Shown here piece after piece: positions 17,708 to 27,124 of a stretch of 64,000 nt of DNA. Positions within the stretch are counted from its first letter, which is position 1. Each line of letters opens with the position of its first letter. A program made the translations under genes and the position numbers. A model generated the notes under the pieces. The model had not been told where the DNA came from and searched no databases. It saw only the letters and a list, made by a program, of their open reading frames with translations. Source of the stretch: Pseudarthrobacter sp. ATCC 49987 (GTDB lineage Bacteria > Actinomycetota > Actinomycetes > Actinomycetales > Micrococcaceae); NCBI RefSeq assembly GCF_009928425.1, contig NZ_JAABNS010000001.1, positions 2,604,001 to 2,668,000 on the forward strand. Reading direction: 5' to 3'.

Positions 17708-19426
17708 TCAGTAGCCGAGCGTGACCGGGACCTGCTCCTGGCCCGCCACTCCCGGGGCAATGGCGATCGTTGAAATGTCCTGCCTGCCGTCCTGCTGCAG
17801 CAGGACCGCGCCGTAGGCGGGATCGCCCGCGGCGGACACCAGGTAGCCGACAAGCTGTGAGCCCTCGACCTCGGCGGGGACCTTGATGGAGGCAGTCGTG
17901 CCGCCGGCGATGTCGGCGGCTGCGGCCGCGCGGATCTTTCCATCCGCAGTGATCGGAGTGTAGGAAATCGTGGCGCGGCCCTCGGGAGCGCCGAAAATGA
18001 GGAAGCGGTCCCCCGCGCCCGGGACCGGCACAACGTGTTGGCTTCCCAGCCTCGCCGACGCCGCCGACCACGCGAAGTCGGAGGCGTCTTCGGCTTTGAG
18101 GCCCCTGGTGACACGCGCCGCCGCGGTGAAGGAAACGTCCGAGCTGACGGCCACCGTGTAAGGCCCGGCCGGCACGCCGGCGAGCGGAACCTGGGTGACG
18201 GATCCAGCCTTCGCCGTGACCACGCCGCCGCCGGGCAGGGCCTTCTGGCCGTCCCGTCCGAACAACTTGATCGCGACGACGGCGTCGGCGGACCCCGGCA
18301 CCGCGATCTGCAGGGCAGGTCCGGCATCCGCGAAACCGGACTTCCCGGTGAGGTCCGACAGCCCAGCGGGGTCCTGGATGTCGACACCGGAGACCACCTG
18401 GCGGAGCGCCGGGGCCGTGGCGGGGGCGATGAACTCCACACCGCCGGGCGTCAGCCCCCGCAGCACGCTCTGCTGGATAACCGCTGCCACGGGTCCGCCG
18501 GCGCTGCGCACCCGGACGCTGAGTTGCTCCTGCCCCGGAGCGAGCCCGGCCAGGATAACCGAGCGTGTGGTGCCCGGTGCGACGAGGAGTCCACGGCTGC
18601 CCGGGGCCTGGAGGGGGCCTTTGGCTCCGAAGAGATCGAGGCTGACTGTGGCCGGGCTGCTGGAGGCGTTGCTGAGGTTCAGTACGGCCGTCCGGCCCAG
18701 CGCGGTGTTCGCACCGACGAGCCAGAGATCGTTGGCAGGCTGCTGGCAGGCGGCGGCCGCCGAACCCCGGAGGTCACCGTCCTCTGCTGTGTAGCGCAGG
18801 ACGGCCCCGGCGGCGGGCTGGCGGTCGCCCTGTGCATCGGCGCTCAGGACGCCCACACCATCGACGCTGCGCTGGGATACGACGCCGGCCAGTGGCACGG
18901 AATTAGCGGGTTTGGGCGCCGCGGCGGGGCTTGCGGACGCCGCTGTGGACTTGGCGAGTTCAACCAGGGTGCTGCCGGTGAGTGAAGCGAGCCTGCTGCC
19001 GGGCAGGACGCCAGCACCGGAGCCCAGCACGAGGGCATTGACCTCGGTCTTGGCGGTGGCGGACTCGGGGCTGAACTGCGGATCGGTGCCCACGGGCGCG
19101 CCTTCGAGCAGCCGGGCCGGCCCCGGGCAGACGCCGACGCTGCTGCCCGCCGGGACGGCCGCCAGCGGCGCCGCGATGGGCCGGCTGCTGCCGGGACCCT
19201 GCGGGGTGAGCGCCGTTGCGGACACGAGTCCGCCGCCGGCAGCGACAAGGACGGCGGCGGAAAGGACGCCACCCAGCCGCCGGGCGCGCGGAGTAGCCGT
19301 CAGCCGCGACAGGAGCGGCACGCGTGTCCTGCGCCCGGTCCGGCCAGGGACGCCGGCGTCGTCCGGGGTGTCCGGGGTCTCCTGGGCGTCCGGAGCGTCG
19401 TTCGCGGGGTTGTCGTCCCTAGGCAT
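17708..19426 (-). CDS. DUF5719 family secreted/anchored protein
   Basis: 572 aa from the ATG at 19426 (MPRDDNPAND), which has AAGGA 8 bp upstream and overlaps the upstream glycosyltransferase stop by 8 bp, so the two are translationally coupled. A membrane anchor (LGGVLSAAVLVAAGGGLVSATAL) lies near residues 50-75 and the rest is predicted outside. Repeated beta-rich segments of similar build follow (for example VLNLSNASSSPATVSLDLFG and VAIKLFGRDGQKAL), typical of DUF5719. Function is unknown; constant pairing with a membrane glycosyltransferase next to whiB2 suggests a role in cell-surface polysaccharide or glycoprotein assembly. Confidence 0.85.
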   Translation of the reverse strand: MPRDDNPANDAPDAQETPDTPDDAGVPGRTGRRTRVPLLSRLTATPRARRLGGVLSAAVLVAAGGGLVSATALTPQGPGSSRPIAAPLAAVPAGSSVGVCPGPARLLEGAPVGTDPQFSPESATAKTEVNALVLGSGAGVLPGSRLASLTGSTLVELAKSTAASASPAAAPKPANSVPLAGVVSQRSVDGVGVLSADAQGDRQPAAGAVLRYTAEDGDLRGSAAAACQQPANDLWLVGANTALGRTAVLNLSNASSSPATVSLDLFGAKGPLQAPGSRGLLVAPGTTRSVILAGLAPGQEQLSVRVRSAGGPVAAVIQQSVLRGLTPGGVEFIAPATAPALRQVVSGVDIQDPAGLSDLTGKSGFADAGPALQIAVPGSADAVVAIKLFGRDGQKALPGGGVVTAKAGSVTQVPLAGVPAGPYTVAVSSDVSFTAAARVTRGLKAEDASDFAWSAASARLGSQHVVPVPGAGDRFLIFGAPEGRATISYTPITADGKIRAAAAADIAGGTTASIKVPAEVEGSQLVGYLVSAAGDPAYGAVLLQQDGRQDISTIAIAPGVAGQEQVPVTLGY

Positions 19427-22400
19427 CAAGATGTTCCTTACGCAGGGAGCCTTCGTCCCTGGACAGGCCGGTGTTCGGCCGGCGGGCAGGCATGGGGATG
19501 GCAAGCAGGGCGGTCAGGCCAATGATGACGGCCTGGGCGACGCCGGTCCAGACGGCCCAGTGTGCCTCGTAGCGGAGGCTGAGCCGGCCGCCCTCGGCGG
19601 GCAGGGTGAAGGCCTGCGCCCACCCTGACGTGGTGGCGGTGAGGCGGCGGCCGTCGAGCCAGGCACTCCACCCCGGATCGGCGCGTTCCGCCAGCACCAC
19701 GAGCCGTCCTTCCGGTCCGGCGGGAACCCCGGCGTCCGCGGACACGGCCTGGGACGGGACCAGCCCGACCGTTGCGCCGGCGCCGTCGACAATCCGCACG
19801 CGGTGCGCGACGTCGGCGGCCTGGATCACCGGCTGGTTAAGGGGACTGATCCGCCAGAGCCAACCGACGTCGGTCTTTCCGACGGCGACGAGGCCGGGGA
19901 CGGCGTCCATCCGGCTCGCGGTCAGCTGGGCCGCGGTATCGGCGGCCCGCAGAACCACAAAGCCGACACCGAGCCGCTCGAGCTCTTCGCGTGGATCGAC
20001 GCCCTGGCCGGCCACGATGGTGGCCACGACATTGCGGACGGAAGCCACAACGGCGTCGTCGTCACGCACGGTCTCCTGCCCCGGCTCCCCCATGATCGGG
20101 CGGGCGGCGGCAATCGTGGACAGGGCATCAAGGGTGGTGCCGGCACCGCGCATCAGCGCGGCGTCGAATGTTCCGTTTTCGCCGGTCGAGATGATGAGGG
20201 TGCGCGCCTGTTCCGGCCCCTCGCCGCGGTCGATGGCCGTTGCCGGGAGGGTCCGGGACTCGGCCGGCTGCACAAGCCTCCAGGCGCCCAGAGAGGCCGT
20301 GCCCGGTGAATCAGTGCCGGCCAGCCCGGAGGCCCGTTCCGCGCCGGGCATGGCTGCGGCCTCGGTGGCCTGCGGCAGGACGTTTTGCGCGGCCCACACC
20401 GTAAGGCCGGCCAGCGGGCCTGCCAGCAGGAGGATCATGGCCGTGACCGCGGTGGCGCGGGTGAGGACCTTGCGGCCCATCGTTGCGGCGGCGGCCCGGT
20501 CCGCGGCGTCCAGCAGGCCTGCCGCGCCGATCAGTGACGCCCCCAGGATGGCGAAGGCTGCGGCCGAAACGGCGGGTCCCGTGAAGGGAGTCACCAGGAC
20601 GTTGGCGCTGACTCCCGTGGCAACCTGGCCGCTGAGCCAGCCGCCGGCCAGCACCATCAGTGCCGCGGCCCAGAGGGCCCGGGCACTCCGCGGTGCACGG
20701 CCCGGCAGGAACAGTGCAGCCACGGCCAGGAGCACGACGGGCAGACCGATCAGGAGGGCGAGCAGGAGCGCCCACGGCACGGCAGTGCCTGGGCCGAACG
20801 CCGGGAGGCCGGTGAGGCCGCCGTCGGCTGCGAAGCGCAGCGGCTGGCCCAGGGCCTGTTGCCATAGGGGTGCGGCGTCAAAGCCCAGCGGCAGGCCGGG
20901 GTCTGCAAGGAGGGCGCGGGGCCGGTCAATGGTGGAGGCCAGGAACGGTACGAACAGCGCAAGACTGGGCAGCAGTGCCCACCAGACGGTCCGCCCGCGA
21001 CGGCCCAGGAGCGTGCCGCAGAGTGCCACGAGGACGACGCCGGGCAGCAGCAGCGATGGTGCTGCCGCGGTGACGACCGCCAGTGCCAGGCCGGCCGCGG
21101 CGGCGGCGGTCCAGGAGGGTGTGCCGTTGATGCCAGGTTTCGCCGGGGGCGCTTCGGTGAAGCGCCGCTCCCCGGGGGCCGGAACGGCGTAGCGGCCGCG
21201 TCCCGCGGCGGTGCCGGTGGCCCGCAGCAGGGCGAGCACCAGCAGGGGCGTCACGACGTGGACAACCAGGGCCCCGACGCGGCCCTGGTTGAGCGCCACC
21301 TGCAGGGCAGGCGCTCCGGCCCACACGAGGGCTGCGGCGAGGCGGAGGCGGCGGCGTTGCGTCAGTGCGCCGGCGGCAAACCAGGCGCCGAGGGCGGAAA
21401 GCGGCATGGCCAGGATCAGCAGCCAGCCGAGTGCGCTGTTGGCGTTTCCGGCACCGAGCACGCCGAGGACCCACAGGACATAGCCGAAGGGGTCGCCGTG
21501 GCCGGGAAGCCCTGCGCCGAGCGTGATCCACCAGCCGGAGGCATGGTTCCAGATTTCGCCCAGACGCAGCGAGACGGGAATCATCGCGCCGCCGGAGACG
21601 GCTTCTGCCCGGAAGATGTTGAGCAGGCCGATCAGCGAGGCAGCGGTGGTGACCAGGATGGCAAGCAGCGCGCCGTTGCCCACCCAGCCACGATCGGAGG
21701 TAGTGAGTGCGGCGAAGTCGTCGGAAGAGTCGCCGGTGGGCTGTTCGGCCAGCGGGTCGTTCCCGGTCAGGCCTTCCCCGGAATCGTCCGCGCCGATGGC
21801 TTCCATCAGTGAGCGGCGGTGCGCCCAGACCTCACGCCGTGGGGTCTGCAGCCCCTTGATGACAGAACGCCGGATGCGGCGCGTCCGGGCAGCGTTTCGC
21901 CGCCCCCGGATCACGGCTCCCGGGCGTCCGAGGGCGCCGAACGTGGCCAGGAGCTGCGAGAAACCGTGGCCCGGATCTTTCACCGCGATGCTCAGGACCA
22001 GTTTGAAAATGCTGCCCAGCAGGGCGCCGGCGGCGTGCAGCGGAACCTTCCACGCCGGGGCGTGCTTGAGCCGGAGGTGCACCTGCGCCTTGCGGGCCGC
22101 TGTGGCGTTGCCCAGGGCGTGCGGGCGGTGCGAGACGTGGAACATCCTTGCGCTGGGGACCACCACCACCCGGTGTCCGGCCAGCCGGTTGCGCCAGCAG
22201 AAATCGACGTCGTCGCCGCTGCCCGGCAGGGCGGGGTCGAAGCCGCGAAGGTCCTCCCAGACGTCGCGGCGGACCAGCATGCCGGCGGAGTTGACGGCGA
22301 ACGTGTCGCTGCGGCCGTCGTATTGTCCCTGGTCGAGCTCGTCGGCTTCGATGAGGGTCAGCCGCTCGGCCCAGCGGCTGGTGGAGAGCCCGACGTCGAT

Positions 22401-22835
22401 CAGCCGGCGTTCGGAGTACCAGTCCAGCTGCTTGCAGCCGGCCACCGTGACGGACGGAGCGCGTTCCACCGCTTGGAGGAGTTCGGCCAGGGCTTCGGGA
22501 GCGGGGGCGGCGTCGTCATGCAGCAGCCAGATCCACTCGGCCGGCGCACCGGCAACGGTGCCGCCGCCGGAAGTGCCGCCGCCGGAAGTGCCGCCGCCCC
22601 AAGGGGCGAGCGCGCTGAGGCCTGCTTGCACGGCCCCGCCCATGCCGCTGCGGGTCTGGTCGAAAACGGTGACGTTGGCGGCGCCGAAAGTCTGTTCGAG
22701 GAGCGCCGCGGACTGGTCGCGGGAACCGGTGTCAACCCCGATGCAGGTGTCCGCGGGCCGGGTTTGGGCCGCCAGCGCCGCGAGGGTCCTGGGGAGAAAG
22801 TCACCGCCGTCGTGGGAAACCAGGACGGCGGTGAC
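19419..22835 (-). CDS. large membrane-bound family 2 glycosyltransferase; no canonical start codon
   Basis: About 1138 aa if read from 22835. The N-terminal GT-A domain shows VTAVLVSHDGGDFLPRTL, GVDTGSRD, WIWLLHDDAAPAPEAL (DXD-like DD) and GSGDDVDFCWR. A long region with about 12-14 hydrophobic helices and a C-terminal extracytoplasmic part follow. No ATG, GTG or TTG lies between the upstream in-frame stop and the ATG at 22643, yet that ATG would remove the first strand of the GT fold. At the expected position the codon is GTC, 5 bp after AGGAAG, where a GTG would be ideal. The gene follows whiB2 closely and is coupled to DUF5719. Acceptor and donor are unknown. Confidence 0.85.
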   Translation of the reverse strand, partial: VTAVLVSHDGGDFLPRTLAALAAQTRPADTCIGVDTGSRDQSAALLEQTFGAANVTVFDQTRSGMGGAVQAGLSALAPWGGGTSGGGTSGGGTVAGAPAEWIWLLHDDAAPAPEALAELLQAVERAPSVTVAGCKQLDWYSERRLIDVGLSTSRWAERLTLIEADELDQGQYDGRSDTFAVNSAGMLVRRDVWEDLRGFDPALPGSGDDVDFCWRNRLAGHRVVVVPSARMFHVSHRPHALGNATAARKAQVHLRLKHAPAWKVPLHAAGALLGSIFKLVLSIAVKDPGHGFSQLLATFGALGRPGAVIRGRRNAARTRRIRRSVIKGLQTPRREVWAHRRSLMEAIGADDSGEGLTGNDPLAEQPTGDSSDDFAALTTSDRGWVGNGALLAILVTTAASLIGLLNIFRAEAVSGGAMIPVSLRLGEIWNHASGWWITLGAGLPGHGDPFGYVLWVLGVLGAGNANSALGWLLILAMPLSALGAWFAAGALTQRRRLRLAAALVWAGAPALQVALNQGRVGALVVHVVTPLLVLALLRATGTAAGRGRYAVPAPGERRFTEAPPAKPGINGTPSWTAAAAAGLALAVVTAAAPSLLLPGVVLVALCGTLLGRRGRTVWWALLPSLALFVPFLASTIDRPRALLADPGLPLGFDAAPLWQQALGQPLRFAADGGLTGLPAFGPGTAVPWALLLALLIGLPVVLLAVAALFLPGRAPRSARALWAAALMVLAGGWLSGQVATGVSANVLVTPFTGPAVSAAAFAILGASLIGAAGLLDAADRAAAATMGRKVLTRATAVTAMILLLAGPLAGLTVWAAQNVLPQATEAAAMPGAERASGLAGTDSPGTASLGAWRLVQPAESRTLPATAIDRGEGPEQARTLIISTGENGTFDAALMRGAGTTLDALSTIAAARPIMGEPGQETVRDDDAVVASVRNVVATIVAGQGVDPREELERLGVGFVVLRAADTAAQLTASRMDAVPGLVAVGKTDVGWLWRISPLNQPVIQAADVAHRVRIVDGAGATVGLVPSQAVSADAGVPAGPEGRLVVLAERADPGWSAWLDGRRLTATTSGWAQAFTLPAEGGRLSLRYEAHWAVWTGVAQAVIIGLTALLAIPMPARRPNTGLSRDEGSLRKEHLDA

Positions 22836-22852
22836 TCGTACTTCCTGAAGAA

Positions 22853-23395
22853 TTAGATCGCTCGCTTCCTAAGCCGGCGCCGCTCGCGCTCGGAGAGGCC
22901 ACCCCAGATTCCGAAACGCTCGTCGTTGGAGAGAGCGTATTCGAGGCACTGGGAGCGGACGTTGCACGCCCCGCAGACCTTCTTGGCGTCGCGGGTGGAG
23001 CCACCCTTCTCAGGGAAGAACGCTTCCGGGTCGGTCTGTGCGCAGAGCGCGTCCGTCTGCCAGCCCAGCTCGCCTTCATCGTCGAAGTCCTGCTGGGAGG
23101 GCAATCCGATCCATACCGGCTGCGTGGTGGTGCCCGCGTGGAGGGTCTGGAGTTCCATCGGTGGATCGTGAAGGTCGTTGTCCTGGTCCGGACGGGCCAG
23201 TAGTTCGTCATGCGCCGCGAGGAAGGCGGTCGCCTGGTCCTGCAGCGAGTCTTTGGTGTGTTCGTTATAGCGGTCCGCTGCGTCCGGATCGGCCGGATCT
23301 ACATACCAGTCGCTCGGCACTCCGCGTGAACGGTACTTGGCCGTGGCCTGCCCAGCAACGACGGCCTCTTCATGGATACGCTCTGCTAGCCCCAT
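22853..23395 (-). CDS. whiB2: WhiB-family iron-sulfur regulator, WhiB2-like
   Basis: 180 aa from ATG 23395, preceded by AGAGGGAA. The C-terminal WhiB domain has the four cluster-binding cysteines (DALCAQTDPEAFFP, then KKVCGACNVRSQCLEYAL), the GIWGGLSERER turn and the basic DNA-binding tail RRRLRKRAI. The N-terminal 95 residues are acidic and poorly conserved. WhiB2/WhmD proteins bind a [4Fe-4S] cluster, partner with the principal sigma factor and control septation and cell division. Assignment to WhiB2 rests on the domain plus conserved neighbours (metallopeptidase, DUF3499, glycosyltransferase). Confidence 0.9.
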   Translation of the reverse strand: MGLAERIHEEAVVAGQATAKYRSRGVPSDWYVDPADPDAADRYNEHTKDSLQDQATAFLAAHDELLARPDQDNDLHDPPMELQTLHAGTTTQPVWIGLPSQQDFDDEGELGWQTDALCAQTDPEAFFPEKGGSTRDAKKVCGACNVRSQCLEYALSNDERFGIWGGLSERERRRLRKRAI

Positions 23396-23483
23396 TGGCG
23401 TTCCCTCTCTGATTTGCAGCCCTTGCCTGACCCTTGAACACTCGGTTGAGTGCCGGTTTCCGCGCATTGGCCTTCGATACCTA

Positions 23484-23513
23484 ATTACACGTGTGTAAGT
23501 ATCCAGGAGTCAA
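23484..23513 (-). promoter_or_regulatory. predicted promoter of whiB2
   Basis: On the minus strand TTGACT (23508-23513) and TGTAAT (23484-23489) are separated by 18 bp, giving a start near 23477 and an untranslated leader of about 80 nt. The palindrome ACACGTGT overlaps the -10. This is the main content of the 350-bp gap 23396-23745. Confidence 0.55.
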
Positions 23514-23703
23514 GCCACGGCGGAGATAATAATCAACTTGAGACCCAAAGCCGGGGCACGCCACGCCCGGGATTTTTCGGCCACACCCCGGAGAACGCGC
23601 AGAATAATCAGGGTACTGAGCACTTCGGAGAATTTTTGCTGAATTCACGGGGAACTTCCCGGCACGGTCCGGGGCTGCCCGCCGACGGCGACCGGGATGC
23701 GTA

Positions 23704-23717
23704 TGACAGAGATCACA
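23704..23717. promoter_or_regulatory. CRP-like site upstream of the TIGR03089 gene
   Basis: TGACAGAGATCACA resembles the TGTGA-N6-TCACA site of CRP/GlxR-type regulators (TGA-N6-TCA kept). It sits about 30 bp upstream of the ATG, over the likely -35 region. Confidence 0.35.
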
Positions 23718-23745
23718 CGAGCGGCCGCCGTGGCAAGATGAACCC

Positions 23746-24450
23746 ATGAGCATCCCGGCAATCGAACTGATGACAGCCCTGCGTTCCGGCCAGTCGACCT
23801 CCCCCCGGCTCACCTGGTACGGGCCTGATTCGGAGCGGGTTGAGCTCTCCGGCCGGGTCCTGGACAACTGGGTGGCGAAGACTTCCAACCTGCTGCAGGA
23901 CGAACTCGACGCCGAACCCGGGACGCGGTTGCGGCTGGACCTGCCGGCCCACTGGAAGTCAGTAATCCTTGCCCTCGCCGCCTGGCAGCTTGGCATGGAG
24001 GTCGTGTTCAACGACGCCGGGGCGGACCTGCTGGCCACCGCCGATCCGGGTCCCGGGGCGGCGCAGGGGGCTTTCGACGCTGTCCTGGCAGTGGCACTGC
24101 CGGCGTTGGCCATGCGGTGGCCGGGCGAGCTGCCCACCGGCGTCGTGGATTATGCCGCCGAGGTGCGCTCCCACGGCGACGTCTTTATGCCACACGTGGA
24201 TCCGGAAGCCTCGCGGCGTGCCGTGCTGGCCGCCGCGGGAACGGAACACACCCACGGCGGACTGCTTGACGGCTTCGCGGCGGCGCACGCAGACGGCGTG
24301 CGGCTGCTGGTGCCCGCCGGCGACGGCCTGGAAACAGCCCTCGCCCACGCCCTGGGTGCCTGGAAAGGCGACGGCTCCGTGGTTCTGGTGCACCCCGGCG
24401 TCGCGGTGACGGCGAAGCTGCTCGCGGACGAACGCGTCAATGGCAGCTGA
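23746..24450 (+). CDS. TIGR03089 family protein
   Basis: 234 aa. The family resembles a fragment of AMP-dependent synthetases: PRLTWYGPDSERVELSGRVLDNWVAKTSNLL aligns with the N-terminal strand of such enzymes (given as landmark, residues about 16-46), and WQLGMEVVFND follows. The ATP-binding TSGTTG motif and the C-terminal domain are missing, so adenylation activity is unlikely. Function unknown. A CAAGAT hexamer 6 bp before the ATG suggests a leaderless start. In M. tuberculosis the counterpart (Rv3268) lies in the same rml/LCP/purE neighbourhood. Confidence 0.85.
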   Translation: MSIPAIELMTALRSGQSTSPRLTWYGPDSERVELSGRVLDNWVAKTSNLLQDELDAEPGTRLRLDLPAHWKSVILALAAWQLGMEVVFNDAGADLLATADPGPGAAQGAFDAVLAVALPALAMRWPGELPTGVVDYAAEVRSHGDVFMPHVDPEASRRAVLAAAGTEHTHGGLLDGFAAAHADGVRLLVPAGDGLETALAHALGAWKGDGSVVLVHPGVAVTAKLLADERVNGS

Positions 24451-24459
24451 GCACTGTCC

Positions 24460-25053
24460 CTAGGCCGGCGGGCCCGGCAGCTCGGAATCCTCGACGGTGC
24501 GGCTCCCGGCGACTGGGCTGTCCACGCTGCGGCTCCCGGCGACGGGGCCGGGGTGGGTGTGCGGGTGCAGTTCGATGATTTCGTGGTCATGGGAGAACTC
24601 CGGCTCTTCGTCGAGTTCCTTGTTGAAGACCAGGAACCGGTAGGCGAAGAAGCGCACCACCGTGGCGACCAGGATGCCAACGATTCCGGCGGCGAACAGC
24701 ATGTTCTTGTCCGTGACACCGAGACTGTACTTGGCGAGGGCGGTGAACCCGGTAGAGATACCGATGCCGATGCCATTGATCAGGATGAACATCGCGAACT
24801 CGCGGATCACATTGTCCTGGCGGCGGTGGCGGAACGTCCAGAAGCGGTTAGCAATCCACGAAAAGATGGTTGCGACGGTGGCGCCGACGAAGCGGGCTTT
24901 GGCCTCACTGTCGGTCATCGGCCCGTGCATCAGGTAATACGTGAGTCCGTTGTCAATGATGAACGCGACACCGCCCACCGCACCGAACTTGGCCACTTCG
25001 CGCCAGAAGAGCGAGGCAAGCCCGCGCAAGCGCTCGGTAAGTGTAGTAATCAT
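24460..25053 (-). CDS. GtrA family membrane protein
   Basis: 197 aa with four hydrophobic helices: FGAVGGVAFIIDNGLTYYLM, ATIFSWIANRFWTFRHRR (the conserved NRxWTF motif), EFAMFILINGIGIGIS and MLFAAGIVGILVATVVRFFAYRF. GtrA proteins are thought to flip polyprenyl-phosphate sugars across the membrane for wall polysaccharide decoration. The C-terminus is acidic and contains a short VAGSR repeat. Start: ATG 25053 with GGAGGG only 2 bp away; a longer frame starts at 25095. The gene ends 9 bp from the convergent TIGR03089 gene and is divergent from purK (Rv3277-Rv3276c arrangement). Confidence 0.9.
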   Translation of the reverse strand: MITTLTERLRGLASLFWREVAKFGAVGGVAFIIDNGLTYYLMHGPMTDSEAKARFVGATVATIFSWIANRFWTFRHRRQDNVIREFAMFILINGIGIGISTGFTALAKYSLGVTDKNMLFAAGIVGILVATVVRFFAYRFLVFNKELDEEPEFSHDHEIIELHPHTHPGPVAGSRSVDSPVAGSRTVEDSELPGPPA

Positions 25054-25293
25054 GACCCTCCGTGGCCTTCTTTGAACTGTCGGCCATTGGGCCAAGGGCC
25101 CATTTTAGCGCCGATTGCCATCCGCGCGCCCCGGCACGCGGTCCCCCGGCCGCAACCACCCGGGTCGAAAGCCTGCCGGCCGGCGGTCATCAGCCCGGCA
25201 ATATCCCCCGTCGAACCGCGCCGAAAAGCGGCCGCCGACGGCCCGGTACCAGCACCGGGACTGCCAAAAGCCGGGTTATGGCGAGGTTTTCGG

Positions 25294-25299
25294 TAGGCT
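25294..25299 (+). promoter_or_regulatory. -10 element of purK (leaderless)
   Basis: TAGGCT is followed after 7 bp by the GTG at 25307, with no Shine-Dalgarno sequence. Confidence 0.55.
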
Positions 25300-25306
25300 G
25301 GGACTT

Positions 25307-26503
25307 GTGACTTTTCCTGTGATCGGTGTGGTTGGCGGCGGCCAGCTCGCCCGAATGATGGCCCCGGCGGCCACCGCCCTGGGCTTCGAGCTCCGCGTCC
25401 TTGCCGAAGGTGAGGACGTCTCAGCCGTCTCCGCCGTGGCCCAGGCCCCGGTCGGTGACTACACCGACCTCGACCATCTCCTTGAGTTCTCCCGCGGCCT
25501 GGACGTCCTGACGTTCGACCACGAACACGTCCCCACCGAACACCTCCGGTCCCTGCAGCGGGCCGGCGTCAACGTCCACCCCGGACCGGATGCGCTGGTC
25601 AACGCCCAGGACAAACTCGTGATGCGGGCGGCCATCGACCGGCTGGAGCTGCCCAATCCGCGCTGGGCCCCCGTCGACGACGTCGCCGGGCTGATCGCCT
25701 TCGGCGAGGACACCGGCTGGCCGGTCGTCCTGAAAACCCCGCGCGGCGGCTACGACGGCAAGGGCGTGCGGATCGTGGACTCCGCAGCCGACGCCGCGGA
25801 CACCGCGGACTGGTTCGAAGCGATGTCGCCGCTGCTCGCGGAGGCCAAAGTGGAATTCAGCCGCGAACTCTCGGCCCTCGTTGCCCGGACCCCGGACGGC
25901 GAGGCGCGGGCCTGGCCCGTGGTGCACACCATCCAGGTCGACGGCGTCTGTGACGAAGTCATCGCCCCGGCCCTGGACATCCCGCTGGACGTCGCTGCCG
26001 CGGCGGAGAACGCCGCCCTGCGGATCGCCAGCGAACTCGGCGTCACGGGTGTTATGGCCGTGGAACTGTTCGAGACCCCGGGGGTGGGTGCCGGCTTCCT
26101 GATCAACGAACTCGCCATGCGTCCACACAACACCGGCCACTGGACACAGGACGGCTCGGTGACAAGCCAGTTTGAACAGCATCTCCGGGCCATCCTCAAT
26201 CTGCCGCTCGGCGCCACGGACCTACTGGGCCCCGTTGTGGTCATGAAGAACTTCCTGGGCGGCGCGAACCAGAATCTGTTCTCCGCATACCCAGCAGCCC
26301 TGGCCAGCGAACCTGCGGCGAAGGTCCACTGCTACGGCAAGGCCGTCCGGCCGGGCCGCAAGATCGGCCACGTCAACCTCGTCGGAGGCTCCGTTGCCGA
26401 CGTCGACTCCGTACGCGAACGCGCCACTACGGTCGCCAACATCATCCGGAACGGAACGGCCCAGTCCCGAACCGCAGCGGGAGCCCACGAGGAGAACCCA
26501 TGA
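25307..26503 (+). CDS. purK: 5-(carboxyamino)imidazole ribonucleotide synthase
   Basis: 398 aa ATP-grasp enzyme: converts AIR, ATP and bicarbonate to N5-CAIR in purine synthesis. Motifs: the N-terminal [28 protein letters not shown]-grasp segment [17 protein letters not shown], and the metal-binding stretch [15 protein letters not shown]. The GTG at 25307 follows a TAGGCT -10 by 7 bp, which fixes the start. The stop overlaps purE (ATGA), as in most actinobacteria. The preceding 250 bp hold only the divergent purK/gtrA promoters. Confidence 0.96.
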   Translation: MTFPVIGVVGGGQLARMMAPAATALGFELRVLAEGEDVSAVSAVAQAPVGDYTDLDHLLEFSRGLDVLTFDHEHVPTEHLRSLQRAGVNVHPGPDALVNAQDKLVMRAAIDRLELPNPRWAPVDDVAGLIAFGEDTGWPVVLKTPRGGYDGKGVRIVDSAADAADTADWFEAMSPLLAEAKVEFSRELSALVARTPDGEARAWPVVHTIQVDGVCDEVIAPALDIPLDVAAAAENAALRIASELGVTGVMAVELFETPGVGAGFLINELAMRPHNTGHWTQDGSVTSQFEQHLRAILNLPLGATDLLGPVVVMKNFLGGANQNLFSAYPAALASEPAAKVHCYGKAVRPGRKIGHVNLVGGSVADVDSVRERATTVANIIRNGTAQSRTAAGAHEENP

Positions 26504-27114
26504 GCGCCAGCAACACAGCCCCTTCCAGCGACGTCCAGTTCCCGGCAGCGTCGGACACCGGCGACGACGCCCCCATCGTCGGACTCGTGATGGGCTCGGA
26601 CTCCGACTGGCCCGTGATGGAGGCCGCTGCCGAGGCCCTCGCCGAATTCGGAATCCCCTTTGAGGCCGACGTCGTCTCCGCACACCGCATGCCGCTCGAA
26701 ATGATCCGTTACGGCCAGACGGCCCATGAGCGCGGCCTGCGCGTCGTCATTGCCGGCGCCGGCGGCGCCGCCCACCTGCCGGGCATGCTCGCCTCTGTCA
26801 CGCCCTTGCCGGTCATCGGAGTCCCGGTGCCACTGAAGACCCTTGACGGGATGGACTCCCTGCTCTCCATCGTCCAGATGCCCGCCGGAGTCCCGGTCGC
26901 AACCGTCTCCATCGGCGGGGCCCGGAACGCCGGCCTCCTGGCTGTGCGCATGCTGGCCGCCGGCACGGATCCGCTGGCCGCCCGGCTCCGGACCGAGCTG
27001 CTCGACTTCGCCCAGGAGCTCAATGACGTCGCCACCCGGAAAGGCGCGAACCTGCGGCAGAAGGTGAGCGAAGTGTTCGCCGACGCAAACGTCATCACCC
27101 GGGGCAGCCGTTAA
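26500..27114 (+). CDS. purE: 5-(carboxyamino)imidazole ribonucleotide mutase
   Basis: 204 aa. PurE converts N5-CAIR to CAIR, the step after PurK. Class I signature: [25 protein letters not shown] with the catalytic His, [17 protein letters not shown]. The first 27 residues are a disordered extension compared with the usual 165-aa enzyme. It overlaps purK by 4 bp and precedes an LCP-family gene by 10 bp, so the three form one operon linking purine synthesis with wall-polymer ligation by position only. Confidence 0.96.
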   Translation: MSASNTAPSSDVQFPAASDTGDDAPIVGLVMGSDSDWPVMEAAAEALAEFGIPFEADVVSAHRMPLEMIRYGQTAHERGLRVVIAGAGGAAHLPGMLASVTPLPVIGVPVPLKTLDGMDSLLSIVQMPAGVPVATVSIGGARNAGLLAVRMLAAGTDPLAARLRTELLDFAQELNDVATRKGANLRQKVSEVFADANVITRGSR

Positions 27115-27124
27115 GGATTACCAG

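Noticed and set aside
22643..22835. Starting the large glycosyltransferase at ATG 22643
   Set aside because: It would delete the first strand and nucleotide-binding loop (VTAVLVSHDGG, GVDTGSRD) of the GT2 fold, which are clearly encoded upstream in frame.
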